Shown: positions 1 through 7,550 of the stretch, one piece after another
How positions within the stretch are numbered: position 1 is the stretch's first letter
How the letters are laid out: each line of letters starts with the position of its first letter
Notes under the pieces: generated by a model
What the model saw: the letters and a program-made list of their open reading frames with translations, nothing else
Database searches by the model: none
What the model was told of the DNA's origin: nothing
Program-made: the position numbers and the translations under genes
Assembly (NCBI GenBank): GCA_016937725.1
Contig: JAFGVZ010000123.1
Span: 1 to 42,310, forward strand
Length of the DNA stretch: 42,310 bases
Direction: 5' to 3'
Source of the DNA: Paracoccaceae bacterium
GTDB lineage: Bacteria > Pseudomonadota > Alphaproteobacteria > Rhodobacterales > Rhodobacteraceae

Positions 1-1338
1 GCCAAGGATGAACCCGATCAAGAGCGGTGCCAGCGGGTAATCGGCAAAGCGCAGAATTGTGGCTATCACGCCGAATCCAACCAAGATCAACAATTCGGTA
101 GAATTGTTTTGCCCCAGATAGCTGCCCATCAGCGTGAAGAACAGGATGAACGGGATCAGGAAGGTGCGCGGGATGGTCAGGATTTTTGCAATGTAGGGGA
201 TCAGCGGCAGGTTCAGGATCAGCAGAACGAGATTGCCAAGATACATGGAAATGATGACCGCCCAGAACACTTCGGGCGTGTCGGTCATCAGCCGTGGCCC
301 CGGCGTGACATTCAGCGCCAAAAGCGCGCCCAGCAGAATGGCCGTGGTCCCGGACCCCGGAATACCCAAGGTCAGCAGCGGCACGAACGACCCGGTGCAA
401 GCCGCGTTATTGGCGGTTTCCGGGGCGGCGAGCCCCTTGATCGACCCTTTGCCGAATTCGGCCTGCTCTTCCTTGGTGGCGATGTTGCGCTCTACCGCGT
501 AGCCCAGAAAGCTGGCGATGGTCGCGCCCGCGCCGGGCAGCACCCCGATGAAAAAGCCCTGAATGGATTGCCGGCCGATCACGGGGGCGATGGATTTTGC
601 TTCGGCGCGGGTGATGCGCAGATTGTCGATCTTGCCGCTATCGCCAGTCGCTGCGCGCGAAGGGTTCATGACCAGGAACAACGCTTCGGGCAGGGCGAAC
701 ATGGCCATGGCCAGCGTGATGAACGAAAAGCCTGATTGCAAGTCCATCATGCCAAACGTGAAGCGCGGCATGTTGGACAATGCGCCTTCGCCCACGGTGC
801 CAAGGATAAGTCCCAGAATGGTCATCATCAGCGCCTTGGCCACCTGGCCCGTGCCTGCAAAGGCCGCGATGGCCGATAGGCCAACGACCATCAGCGCGAA
901 ATATTCCGCCGAATGGAACAGAAGGGCCACGGATGACAGCGCGGGCGCGAAGATCATCAGCAATACAGCGCCGATGGTGCCGCCCGCGAAACTGGCAATG
1001 GCGGCAATGGTCAGCGCCTTGCCCGCTTGGCCCTTGCGCGCCATAGGGTAGCCATCGAAAGCAGAGGCGACGGTCCCCGCCACCCCCGGCGCATTGAGCA
1101 AGATAGAACTGGTGGAGCCGCCAAAAATCGCGCCGTAATAGACGCCCGACAGCAGGATCAGCGCCGCCGTCGGGTCGCCTATGCCAATGGCAACCGGGAT
1201 CATGATGGCGATGATCGACATTGGCCCCAGACCCGGCAACATGCCGATCAGGGTGCCGATCAGGCAGCCCAAGACCACCATCATCAGGTTGAACGGGGAA
1301 ATCGCGGCGGTCAGGCCAATCAGCAAACCTTCAAGCAT
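1..1338 (-). CDS. tctA: TctA large permease subunit of a tripartite tricarboxylate transporter (3' end cut by window)
   Basis: Large membrane subunit of a TTT-family secondary carrier that imports carboxylates (citrate/tricarballylate type) using an ion gradient, with the periplasmic protein TctC and small subunit TctB. Translation on the minus strand from the ATG at 1338 begins MLEGLLIGLTAAISPFNLMM and stays open to the window edge (446 residues seen; the family is usually about 500). It contains the glycine-rich family motif GGSTSSILLNAPG and long hydrophobic stretches. It follows tctB by 12 bp in the order tctC-tctB-tctA. The C-terminal roughly 50 residues lie outside the window. The family is certain; the substrate cannot be read from sequence. 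Confidence 0.93.
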   Translation of the reverse strand, partial: MLEGLLIGLTAAISPFNLMMVVLGCLIGTLIGMLPGLGPMSIIAIMIPVAIGIGDPTAALILLSGVYYGAIFGGSTSSILLNAPGVAGTVASAFDGYPMARKGQAGKALTIAAIASFAGGTIGAVLLMIFAPALSSVALLFHSAEYFALMVVGLSAIAAFAGTGQVAKALMMTILGLILGTVGEGALSNMPRFTFGMMDLQSGFSFITLAMAMFALPEALFLVMNPSRAATGDSGKIDNLRITRAEAKSIAPVIGRQSIQGFFIGVLPGAGATIASFLGYAVERNIATKEEQAEFGKGSIKGLAAPETANNAACTGSFVPLLTLGIPGSGTTAILLGALLALNVTPGPRLMTDTPEVFWAVIISMYLGNLVLLILNLPLIPYIAKILTIPRTFLIPFILFFTLMGSYLGQNNSTELLILVGFGVIATILRFADYPLAPLLIGFILG

Positions 1339-1350
1339 GGCAGCGTCCCC

Positions 1351-1839
1351 TTACATGAACATGGCAGGCCAAGGGCGCAGGAATATCCCCAACACCTCTT
1401 GCACCAGATACCAGATGGAGCCCACGGCAATGCCCGCGACCGGCAGCAGGATGTGAAAGCGCCGCTCGCCCAGAAGGACCGACCCAAGCACCAGAAAGCC
1501 AATGGTGGACCCGACAAAGCCCAAAGGCCGCAATGTCAGGGCGTAAACGACCATCAGCACCAGAAGGGCGATGGCCTGCCCGATATGGTAATCGCCCAAA
1601 CGCGTCAGGTCGATTGCGCCGTCCTTGGCGGGCTTGTCCGCCGCCGCCTTCGGGGTGAACAGCACGATCAGGCCCACGATCAGGCCCAAAATGGTCAGGA
1701 TCTTGGGGAAGGTCGATGGCCAGATCGGGTTGCGCCGCAAAATCGGCGGAAGCGTATCGTCCATGGTGAAGAATGCCGCGTAGCCATACACGCAGACAAG
1801 CGCGATGAAGCCAAGCGCGATCCAACGATCAAGCGCCAT
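1351..1839 (-). CDS. tctB: TctB small permease subunit of tripartite tricarboxylate transporter
   Basis: 162-residue, very hydrophobic protein with about four membrane segments: near residues 7-25, 40-60 (after the charged FPKILTI stretch), 90-110 and 115-150. Length, topology and position between tctC and tctA fit the small TctB subunit, a poorly conserved family. It is needed with TctA for carboxylate uptake. The start ATG at 1839 follows a GGGGGATCACCCG stretch that may hold the ribosome binding site. It is separated from tctC by 78 bp containing a strong hairpin. Identification rests partly on context. Confidence 0.88.
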   Translation of the reverse strand: MALDRWIALGFIALVCVYGYAAFFTMDDTLPPILRRNPIWPSTFPKILTILGLIVGLIVLFTPKAAADKPAKDGAIDLTRLGDYHIGQAIALLVLMVVYALTLRPLGFVGSTIGFLVLGSVLLGERRFHILLPVAGIAVGSIWYLVQEVLGIFLRPWPAMFM

Positions 1840-1874
1840 CGGGTGATCCCCCTTTTTGATGTTCGGAAACGGGT

Positions 1875-1902
1875 GCGGCTGGCCCGGTATGGGGCCAGCC
1901 GC
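1875..1902 (-). terminator. GC-rich hairpin between tctC and tctB
   Basis: Perfect 11-bp inverted repeat (arms 1875-1885 GCGGCTGGCCC and 1892-1902 GGGCCAGCCGC) with a 6-nt loop. It starts 16 nt after the tctC stop and has no T-run behind it. It therefore looks like a partial terminator or mRNA 3'-end stabiliser that keeps the binding protein more abundant than the membrane subunits, rather than a full stop. Confidence 0.6.
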
Positions 1903-1917
1903 GCATGGGCTAAACGA

Positions 1918-2904
1918 TTAGAGGAAGCCCAATTCGCGCATCAGGTCGCCCAGCTGCTTTTCCTGCGCTTCCAGAAAAGACACGAACTCGGCGCCGGGGC
2001 GGTAGATGTTCACAAGGCCCATCCGCGCGCGGACGGTTTCCCATTCGGGGGTTTCCATCATCTTGGCCAGCATGTCCTGATAGGCGGTCAGTTGCTCTTC
2101 CGGCAGGCCGGGGGCGGCGAAAAAACCGCGCCAGTTGACGAATTGCGCGTCGATGCCCTGCTCGGCAAAGGTTGGGGCTACGTCATAGGCGGGCACGCGC
2201 TCTGGCGCTGTCACGCCAAGAATGCGCACTTCGCCCTGATCGGCCAGCGCGATGGCTTCGGAAAACCCGGTCGAGAGCGCGTCGATCTCGCCCGACAGAA
2301 GGCCCGCCATGGCCTCGCCGCCGGCGTCATAGCCGATATAGTTGAAAGCGGTCGGGTCTTCGCCCGCGCCCTGCATCACGATGGCCGCCACCAGATGGTC
2401 CATGCCGCCGGGAACCGACCCGCCGCCGATGGCGAAATCCATTGGCGCTTCGCGGTAGCTGGCCAGCGCGTCTTCCATGGTCTGTAGCGGGCTGTCGGCG
2501 GACACGACAAGCGCCGCATAATCGCCAACGGTGCCAGCCACCATGGTCAGGTCACGGAAGCTTTGCGCAATTTCGCCGGTCAGTGCGCGGATCACGATGG
2601 GGGTCGAATTGACCATCAGCGTGCCGTGGCTGGAGGCCGCGTTCTCGATCAGGTTCGCAATGGCCACGCCACCGCCGCCGCCTGACATGTTTTCATAGGT
2701 TGCCGTGCCAACCAGCCCGGAAGCGACAAGCGCTTCGCCGGTGCCACGCGCCGTGCCGTCCCAGCCGCCACCTGCCCCGCCGGGGACAAGGAAATGCACA
2801 GACTCCATTATTTTATGGCCGCCCGCATGTGCGGTTCCGGCCAGCGCCACGGTTGCGGTTGCCGCTGCGATGACCGCGCGACGGGTCCACCCAAAGGTTG
2901 TCAT
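1918..2904 (-). CDS. tctC: TctC periplasmic solute-binding protein of tripartite tricarboxylate transporter
   Basis: Extracytoplasmic receptor (Bug/TctC family) that captures a carboxylate and hands it to TctAB. The 328-residue product has an N-terminal export signal with a twin-arginine pair (GWTRRAVIAAATATVALAGTAHA), so Tat export is possible. The mature part carries typical TctC stretches: FLVPGGAGGGWDGTAR, NMSGGGGG and a late NWRGFFAAPGLPEEQL. The open frame extends up to 2988, but the ATG at 2904 directly precedes the signal peptide and is preferred. It is first in the tctCBA operon and divergent from its regulator pair tctDE. The substrate is inferred only at the level of carboxylates. 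Confidence 0.94.
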   Translation of the reverse strand: MTTFGWTRRAVIAAATATVALAGTAHAGGHKIMESVHFLVPGGAGGGWDGTARGTGEALVASGLVGTATYENMSGGGGGVAIANLIENAASSHGTLMVNSTPIVIRALTGEIAQSFRDLTMVAGTVGDYAALVVSADSPLQTMEDALASYREAPMDFAIGGGSVPGGMDHLVAAIVMQGAGEDPTAFNYIGYDAGGEAMAGLLSGEIDALSTGFSEAIALADQGEVRILGVTAPERVPAYDVAPTFAEQGIDAQFVNWRGFFAAPGLPEEQLTAYQDMLAKMMETPEWETVRARMGLVNIYRPGAEFVSFLEAQEKQLGDLMRELGFL

Positions 2905-2969
2905 TGGTCTCTCTCTCCCGTTTGACAGGCGGTCCTCCACCGCCCATGGTCTATTGCAAACCACAGCAA

Positions 2970-2987
2970 CCTGACAGAAGCCTGACA
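2970..2987 (+). promoter_or_regulatory. Candidate TctD operator: CCTGACA direct repeats, 11-bp period
   Basis: Two identical heptamers CCTGACA at 2970-2976 and 2981-2987 are separated by 4 bp, giving one helical turn. This is the usual architecture of OmpR/PhoB-family sites. They sit in the 120-bp divergent region, 38-55 bp before the tctD ATG and 66-83 bp before the tctC ATG, so one bound regulator could serve both operons. That TctD is the binder is inferred from position. Confidence 0.5.
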
Positions 2988-3024
2988 CCGCTCACGGGTG
3001 TGTTATCGAAACAGAGAGGGACGG

Positions 3025-3690
3025 ATGCGCTACCTGTTGGTCGAGGATAACGCGGAACTGGCCGATGCCGTTGTCAAACGGCTGGCGCTGGATGGCCATG
3101 CCATAGACCATGCCGCGACCTTGGCGGAAGCCGAAGATTGCTTGGCCACGGCGCGCTACGACCTGATCTTGCTGGACGTCATGTTGCCAGATGGCGACGG
3201 GCGCGATTTTCTGGCCCGCAGCCGCGCGCATCTGGAAACGCCGGTCATCGTGCTGACCGCGCGGGCGCAGGTTTCGGACCGGGTGGGCGCGCTGGATCAG
3301 GGCGCGGATGATTACATTACCAAACCCTTTGACTTTTCCGAATTAGAGGCGCGCTGCCGTGCCATGCTGCGCCGCCGGGGTGGGTCTGCGCGCAACCAGA
3401 TCAGCTTGGGCGCGGCCCTGTTTGACCCTTTGGCGGGCACCTTGCACCATGACGGCGTGACGGTCGACCTGCGCAACCGAGAAATACGGCTGCTGGAAGT
3501 GTTCGCGCGTCATCCCGGTCAGATATTGTCGAAAGCGCAGGTCATGGACCACCTGTTTTCCTACGATGCCGAGGTGACGGAAAACGCGATAGAGGTCTAT
3601 GTCGGACGCCTGCGCCGCCGCATTGACGGGATGGGCCTGCGCATTGAAACCGTGCGCGGCCTTGGCTACCGCATGGAGCATGACGCGTGA
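3025..3690 (+). CDS. tctD: TctD-like OmpR-family response regulator
   Basis: 221-residue response regulator. The receiver domain (1-115) has the acidic pair E7-D8, phospho-acceptor D51 (LLDVMLPDGDG), T78 and K100 (YITKPFD). The OmpR/PhoB winged-helix output domain (about 125-220) carries ENAIEVYVGRLRRRI and RGLGYRM. The open frame begins at 2998, but the ATG at 3025 follows AGAGGGACGG and starts the receiver fold exactly. Its stop overlaps the tctE ATG. By family and divergent position it should activate tctCBA when its carboxylate is present. The target operator may be the CCTGACA repeat just upstream. Confidence 0.92.
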   Translation: MRYLLVEDNAELADAVVKRLALDGHAIDHAATLAEAEDCLATARYDLILLDVMLPDGDGRDFLARSRAHLETPVIVLTARAQVSDRVGALDQGADDYITKPFDFSELEARCRAMLRRRGGSARNQISLGAALFDPLAGTLHHDGVTVDLRNREIRLLEVFARHPGQILSKAQVMDHLFSYDAEVTENAIEVYVGRLRRRIDGMGLRIETVRGLGYRMEHDA

Positions 3691-5057
3691 TGAACCGCAC
3701 GCTTTCTATCGGGCGGCGTCTGACAGTTCTGCTGGCCGGTGTCGCCGCGGCGTTGTCCTTGCTCAGTTGGGGGATGGTCACAAGCTTGGCCACACAAGCC
3801 GCTGTGCGCACGCAAGACAATGTTCTGGCGGCCTCGACCACCACCATTGCCGAAACCTTGCGCAGCGAACAGGGAGAGGTGCGTCTGGAATTGCCCTACG
3901 CCGCCTTTGCCATGCTGGGGGCCATCAGCGAGGACCGGGTATTCTACCGCGTCGATGCGGGCGGCACGATGCTGACGGGCTATGCCGACTTGCCAGTCCC
4001 GCCCGATGTAACAGCGGGACAGGTGGTGTTTGACACCGGCCTCTTTCTGGGTGCCACGATCCGGATCGCGTCTGTCACACGGCCAGTGCTTGTCGGAACG
4101 GAACGGGTCGCCGTCACTGTTACGGTCGCGCAAACCCGTGACGGGGTAAAGGCGGTGACGTCTGAAATCTCGTGGCAGGCTGGGGCTTTGTCGGTGGCGT
4201 TCTTCTTCGTGGCCGTGGCGCTGTCGGCCTTTGCTGTGCGCATGTCGCTGCGTCCCCTGAACGTGGTTGCGGATGCCGTGGCGCGGCTTGGGCCGTCCGA
4301 TTTGCGCCCGCTTCTGCGCCCGGCCCCGGCCGATCTGGCCCCGCTGCTGGATGCGCTGAACCGTCTGATGGAACGTTTGCGCCTGTCCATCCGGCGCTCG
4401 GAAGATTTTATCGCCGAAGCCGCCCACCGCGTGCGCACGCCCTTGGCCACCGTGCGCACGCAAGCTGAAATTGCCCTGCGCACCGTCACGTCGGATGCAG
4501 AGAAAGAGCGCTTGCGCCGGATCATCCGCGCGGTCGATGAAAGCGCGCGCTCTGCCGGACAGTTGCTAGACCACGCAACCGTGGCCTACCGGGTCGAGGA
4601 TTTGGCCCGCGACCGGCTGGACCTGTCCGACATCGCCGCGCAATCCGCCGCCGGGCTAGAGCCGACCGCCGCCATGCGCGACATTCATCTGAAGTTGGAC
4701 TTTGCTTGCGCACCAATCTTGGGCGACGCGGTTCTGCTGGAAACCGCCATTCGCAATGTGCTGGACAACGCCATCAAATATTCGCCCGAAGACACGACCG
4801 TCAGCTTGCGCATTCGCCGCTCTGCCCATGAATGGGTTTTGGACATTCTGGACCAAGGGCCGGGCTTGGGCGAGGGGCCAACAGAGCCGTTGACCGAGCG
4901 CTTTCGTCGCGGCACCAACACCGCCGGCGTGGTCGGGTCTGGGCTGGGGTTGACCATCGCGTCGGAAGTGCTGCGCGCCCATGGCGGGCGGCTGGACTTG
5001 AAGAATGCCGCAACCGGGAGGGGGGCATGCGTCTCGCTAATCTTTCCTTTGGCCTGA
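3690..5057 (+). CDS. tctE: TctE-like membrane sensor histidine kinase
   Basis: 455-residue partner kinase of TctD. It has a first membrane segment near residues 10-30, a periplasmic sensor domain of about 130 residues (TctE/2CSK_N type), a second membrane segment near 165-185 with a short HAMP-like linker, the phospho-acceptor box AEAAHRVRTPLATV with H246, then N box (RNVLDNAIKYSP), G1 (DQGPGL) and G2 (GSGLGLTI). Start: a GTG at 3687 is also possible, but the ATG at 3690 overlaps the tctD stop in the common ATGA arrangement. The 3' end overlaps the next gene by 31 bp, suggesting translational coupling of three proteins. Confidence 0.92.
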   Translation: MNRTLSIGRRLTVLLAGVAAALSLLSWGMVTSLATQAAVRTQDNVLAASTTTIAETLRSEQGEVRLELPYAAFAMLGAISEDRVFYRVDAGGTMLTGYADLPVPPDVTAGQVVFDTGLFLGATIRIASVTRPVLVGTERVAVTVTVAQTRDGVKAVTSEISWQAGALSVAFFFVAVALSAFAVRMSLRPLNVVADAVARLGPSDLRPLLRPAPADLAPLLDALNRLMERLRLSIRRSEDFIAEAAHRVRTPLATVRTQAEIALRTVTSDAEKERLRRIIRAVDESARSAGQLLDHATVAYRVEDLARDRLDLSDIAAQSAAGLEPTAAMRDIHLKLDFACAPILGDAVLLETAIRNVLDNAIKYSPEDTTVSLRIRRSAHEWVLDILDQGPGLGEGPTEPLTERFRRGTNTAGVVGSGLGLTIASEVLRAHGGRLDLKNAATGRGACVSLIFPLA

Positions 5058-6091
5058 TCCTTGGGCTGGGCATGTTGCTGGCACCGTTAATTGTGCCATC
5101 GCTCGCCGCACAAGAGGTCGAAGACCATCAGTTCTTTCCGGGCGACAGCGCGCGTGTTCTGCGGGTGCTGTCGACCACCGATCTGGCAGTGTTCGCGCCG
5201 TATATTCGTGCCTTTCAGGCAGAGCGCCCGGACATTGGCGTGGATTACACAGTCATGTCGTCAAGTATGCTCCATCAGGCCATTCGTGGCGGGATGCGGG
5301 CCGATCTGGTGATCTCTTCCGCGATGGACCTGCAATTTCAACTGGTCAATGACGGCTTCGCGCGCCCCTACAGGTCCGAGCAAACCGATGCGCTGCCCGA
5401 CTGGGCGCGTTGGCGCGATCTTATCTTTGCCTTTACAACCGAACCGGCTGTGGTGGTCGTCAATAGCGCCCGGTTCCACGGGATGGAATTGCCAACAACC
5501 CGGCAGGATTTGATTGCCATCCTGCGCGACAATCCCGACCGTTTTGCCGGTGCGCTTGGCACTTATGACGTGCGCGACAGTGGCTTGGGCTACCTGTTTG
5601 CCACGCAGGAAGACCGTTCGACAGATGTCTTTTGGCGGTTGAACGAAGTGTTTGGGCGGCTGGGCACGCAGCTTTACTGCTGCTCGTCACAGATGATTTC
5701 AGATGTGGCAACGGGGCGGCTGGCCTTGGCTTATAACGTGCTTGGCAGTTACGCCGCCGAGGAACTGGCGCGCGGGTCTGGCGGACGCGTGCAAGTGCTG
5801 CGCATGCAGGATTTCAGCAATGTCATGTTGCGCACTCTGTTCATTGCCCAAACCGCCGAGGAGCGAGAGGCCGCAGGCGCCATGGTAGACATGCTCAGCC
5901 GTCTGGCATTGCGCGATGCGCCGGGCATGTGGCCATTGCCGCCCCTGAACCCGGCGGTTGAAGGCCCGTCCATGGGGTTTGGGCCAATCCGGCTGGGACC
6001 TGCCTTGCTGGCCTATCTGGACCCGCTCAACCGGCGGGCATTTCTGACCGAATGGGAAAACGCGGTGGTCCAGCAATCGCAAGCGCGTTAG
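5027..6091 (+). CDS. Periplasmic ABC-type substrate-binding protein coupled to tctDE
   Basis: 354 residues. A clear Sec signal peptide (about 1-28, ending LIVPSLAAQ) precedes a periplasmic binding-protein fold of the iron(III)/AfuA-like class (YDVRDSGLGYLF, LAYNVLGSYAAEEL). The ATG at 5027 lies inside the tctE reading frame behind GGGAGGGGGGC, an excellent ribosome site, with a 31-bp overlap. No ABC permease or ATPase adjoins it, so a transport role is unlikely. A role as accessory ligand receptor for TctE, making a three-component sensor, is the best inference. Two adjacent cysteines (LYCCSS) lie in the middle. Ligand unknown. Confidence 0.8.
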   Translation: MRLANLSFGLILGLGMLLAPLIVPSLAAQEVEDHQFFPGDSARVLRVLSTTDLAVFAPYIRAFQAERPDIGVDYTVMSSSMLHQAIRGGMRADLVISSAMDLQFQLVNDGFARPYRSEQTDALPDWARWRDLIFAFTTEPAVVVVNSARFHGMELPTTRQDLIAILRDNPDRFAGALGTYDVRDSGLGYLFATQEDRSTDVFWRLNEVFGRLGTQLYCCSSQMISDVATGRLALAYNVLGSYAAEELARGSGGRVQVLRMQDFSNVMLRTLFIAQTAEEREAAGAMVDMLSRLALRDAPGMWPLPPLNPAVEGPSMGFGPIRLGPALLAYLDPLNRRAFLTEWENAVVQQSQAR

Positions 6092-6110
6092 GCGAAACAT
6101 CTGCACCCGG

Positions 6111-6806
6111 TCAGATAGAAACTTCCGCCAGCAGCTTTTCGCGCGTGACCTGCGCCGCCGGGGCAGACAGCCGCACCTCGCCCCGGTTGATGGCGACAAA
6201 GTCATCCGCCAGATCATAGGCGAAATCGAAGAATTGCTCGACCAGCACGATGGCAATCTCGCCTTCTGTGCGGAGCAATTTGATGACCTCTCCGATCTGC
6301 TTGATGATGTTGGGCTGAATGCCCTCGGTCGGTTCATCCAGCAGCAGGACGCGGGGTTGCGCGATCAGCGCGCGGGCGATGGCCAATTGCTGTTGCTGCC
6401 CGCCCGACAGATCACCCCCGCGCCGCGCGCTCATCTGTTTCAGCACCGGGAACAACTCGTAGATACGAGGTGGAATATGATGTTGGTCCTTGGGCAGGCA
6501 GGCAAAGCCGGTTTGCAGGTTCTCCGTCACGGTCAATAGTGGGAAAATTTCGCGCCCTTGCGGGACATAGGCGATGCCCGCTTTCGCGGCTTGCGCGGCG
6601 TTCAGATGGCTCAAAGGTGCGCCATCCAGCGTGATCGTGCCGCCCGAATAGGGGTGGCGGCCCGCGATGGCCTTGAGCAGACTGGTCTTGCCCACGCCAT
6701 TCGTGCCCATCACCGCCGTGACCGCCCCCGGCCGCGCCACAAGGTCGATGCCATAGAGGATTTGCGACGCTCCGTAATGCAATGTCAGGTTTTCGACTTT
6801 CAGCAT
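6111..6806 (-). CDS. urtE: UrtE, urea ABC transporter ATP-binding protein
   Basis: 231-residue LivF-type ATPase of the urea importer. Walker A is GTNGVGKTSL near residue 34, the ABC signature is LSGGQQQQLAIARAL, and Walker B is RVLLLDEPTEGIQPN. The wording TEGIQPNIIKQI is characteristic of UrtE among branched-chain-type ATPases. It is last of urtABCDE, starts 3 bp after the urtD stop, and ends facing the binding-protein gene with a 19-bp gap that shows no clear terminator. It works in the cytoplasm with UrtD to energise the UrtBC channel. Confidence 0.95.
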   Translation of the reverse strand: MLKVENLTLHYGASQILYGIDLVARPGAVTAVMGTNGVGKTSLLKAIAGRHPYSGGTITLDGAPLSHLNAAQAAKAGIAYVPQGREIFPLLTVTENLQTGFACLPKDQHHIPPRIYELFPVLKQMSARRGGDLSGGQQQQLAIARALIAQPRVLLLDEPTEGIQPNIIKQIGEVIKLLRTEGEIAIVLVEQFFDFAYDLADDFVAINRGEVRLSAPAAQVTREKLLAEVSI

Positions 6807-6809
6807 CGC

Positions 6810-7550
6810 TCACCGCCCCAGATAGACATCAATCACCTGTTGGTTTTGCGTCACGTGGTCCAAGCTACCCTCGGCCAGAACCGATCCTTCATGCAGCACC
6901 GTGACCTTGCAATTCAGCCGCCGGATGAATTCCATGTCATGTTCGATCACTACAACTGCGCGGGTTTGGGCCGCGCGGGTCAGCAACTCGGTCGTGTGTT
7001 CCCGCTCTGCGGGCGTCATGCCGGCGGCGGGTTCATCGACCAACAGCAGGCGCGGGTCTTGGGCCAGAAGCATCCCGATCTCCAGCCATTGCTTTTGGCC
7101 ATGGCTCAGGTCCCCCGCGCGACGGGGCAGGTGGTCGGAAAGCCCGATTTCCTCGGCAAGTTCCGCAATCCGCGCCCGCGCGTGGCGGTTGGTTTTGTAA
7201 AGCAGCACGTCGAACGGTCCGCGCTTGTTGCGCAAAGCCATGGCAAGGTTTTCGCGCACGGTCTGGTCTTCGAACACCGTCGGTTTCTGGAACTTGCGGC
7301 CAATGCCCGCGCGGGCGATGGCCGATTCAGACATGCCCAGCAGGTTTTGCGATGCCTCACCCCATAGAACGCGCCCTTCGTCCGGCTTGGTCTTGCCGGT
7401 CACGATATCCATGAAGGTGGTTTTGCCCGCGCCATTGGGGCCGATGACCGCGCGCAATTCCGGCTCGCCAATCGAAATGGACAGGTTGTTGATGGCGCGA
7501 AACCCGTCGAATGTCACCGACACGCCAGAGACTTCCAGAAGCGCGCTCAT
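6810..7550 (-). CDS. urtD: UrtD, urea ABC transporter ATP-binding protein
   Basis: 246-residue LivG-type ATPase. Walker A is GPNGAGKTTF near residue 37, the signature is LSHGQKQWLEIGMLLAQ and Walker B is LLLVDEPAAGMTPAE. The phrases MDIVTGKTKPDEG and GIGRKFQKPTVF match UrtD. Its ATG overlaps the urtC stop (ATGA), so the two are translationally coupled. It forms the heterodimeric motor with UrtE for urea uptake. Confidence 0.96.
   Translation of the reverse strand: MSALLEVSGVSVTFDGFRAINNLSISIGEPELRAVIGPNGAGKTTFMDIVTGKTKPDEGRVLWGEASQNLLGMSESAIARAGIGRKFQKPTVFEDQTVRENLAMALRNKRGPFDVLLYKTNRHARARIAELAEEIGLSDHLPRRAGDLSHGQKQWLEIGMLLAQDPRLLLVDEPAAGMTPAEREHTTELLTRAAQTRAVVVIEHDMEFIRRLNCKVTVLHEGSVLAEGSLDHVTQNQQVIDVYLGR

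Noticed and set aside
1027-2487. 486-codon open frame on the plus strand across tctA, tctB and tctC
   Set aside because: It is antisense to clearly recognisable tct genes; composition (Gln/His/Arg/Asp-rich, no family features) is that of a shadow frame in GC-rich DNA.
2922-2927. Perfect TTGACA as a -35 element for tctDE
   Set aside because: No acceptable -10 hexamer at 16-19 bp downstream; the match is probably chance.
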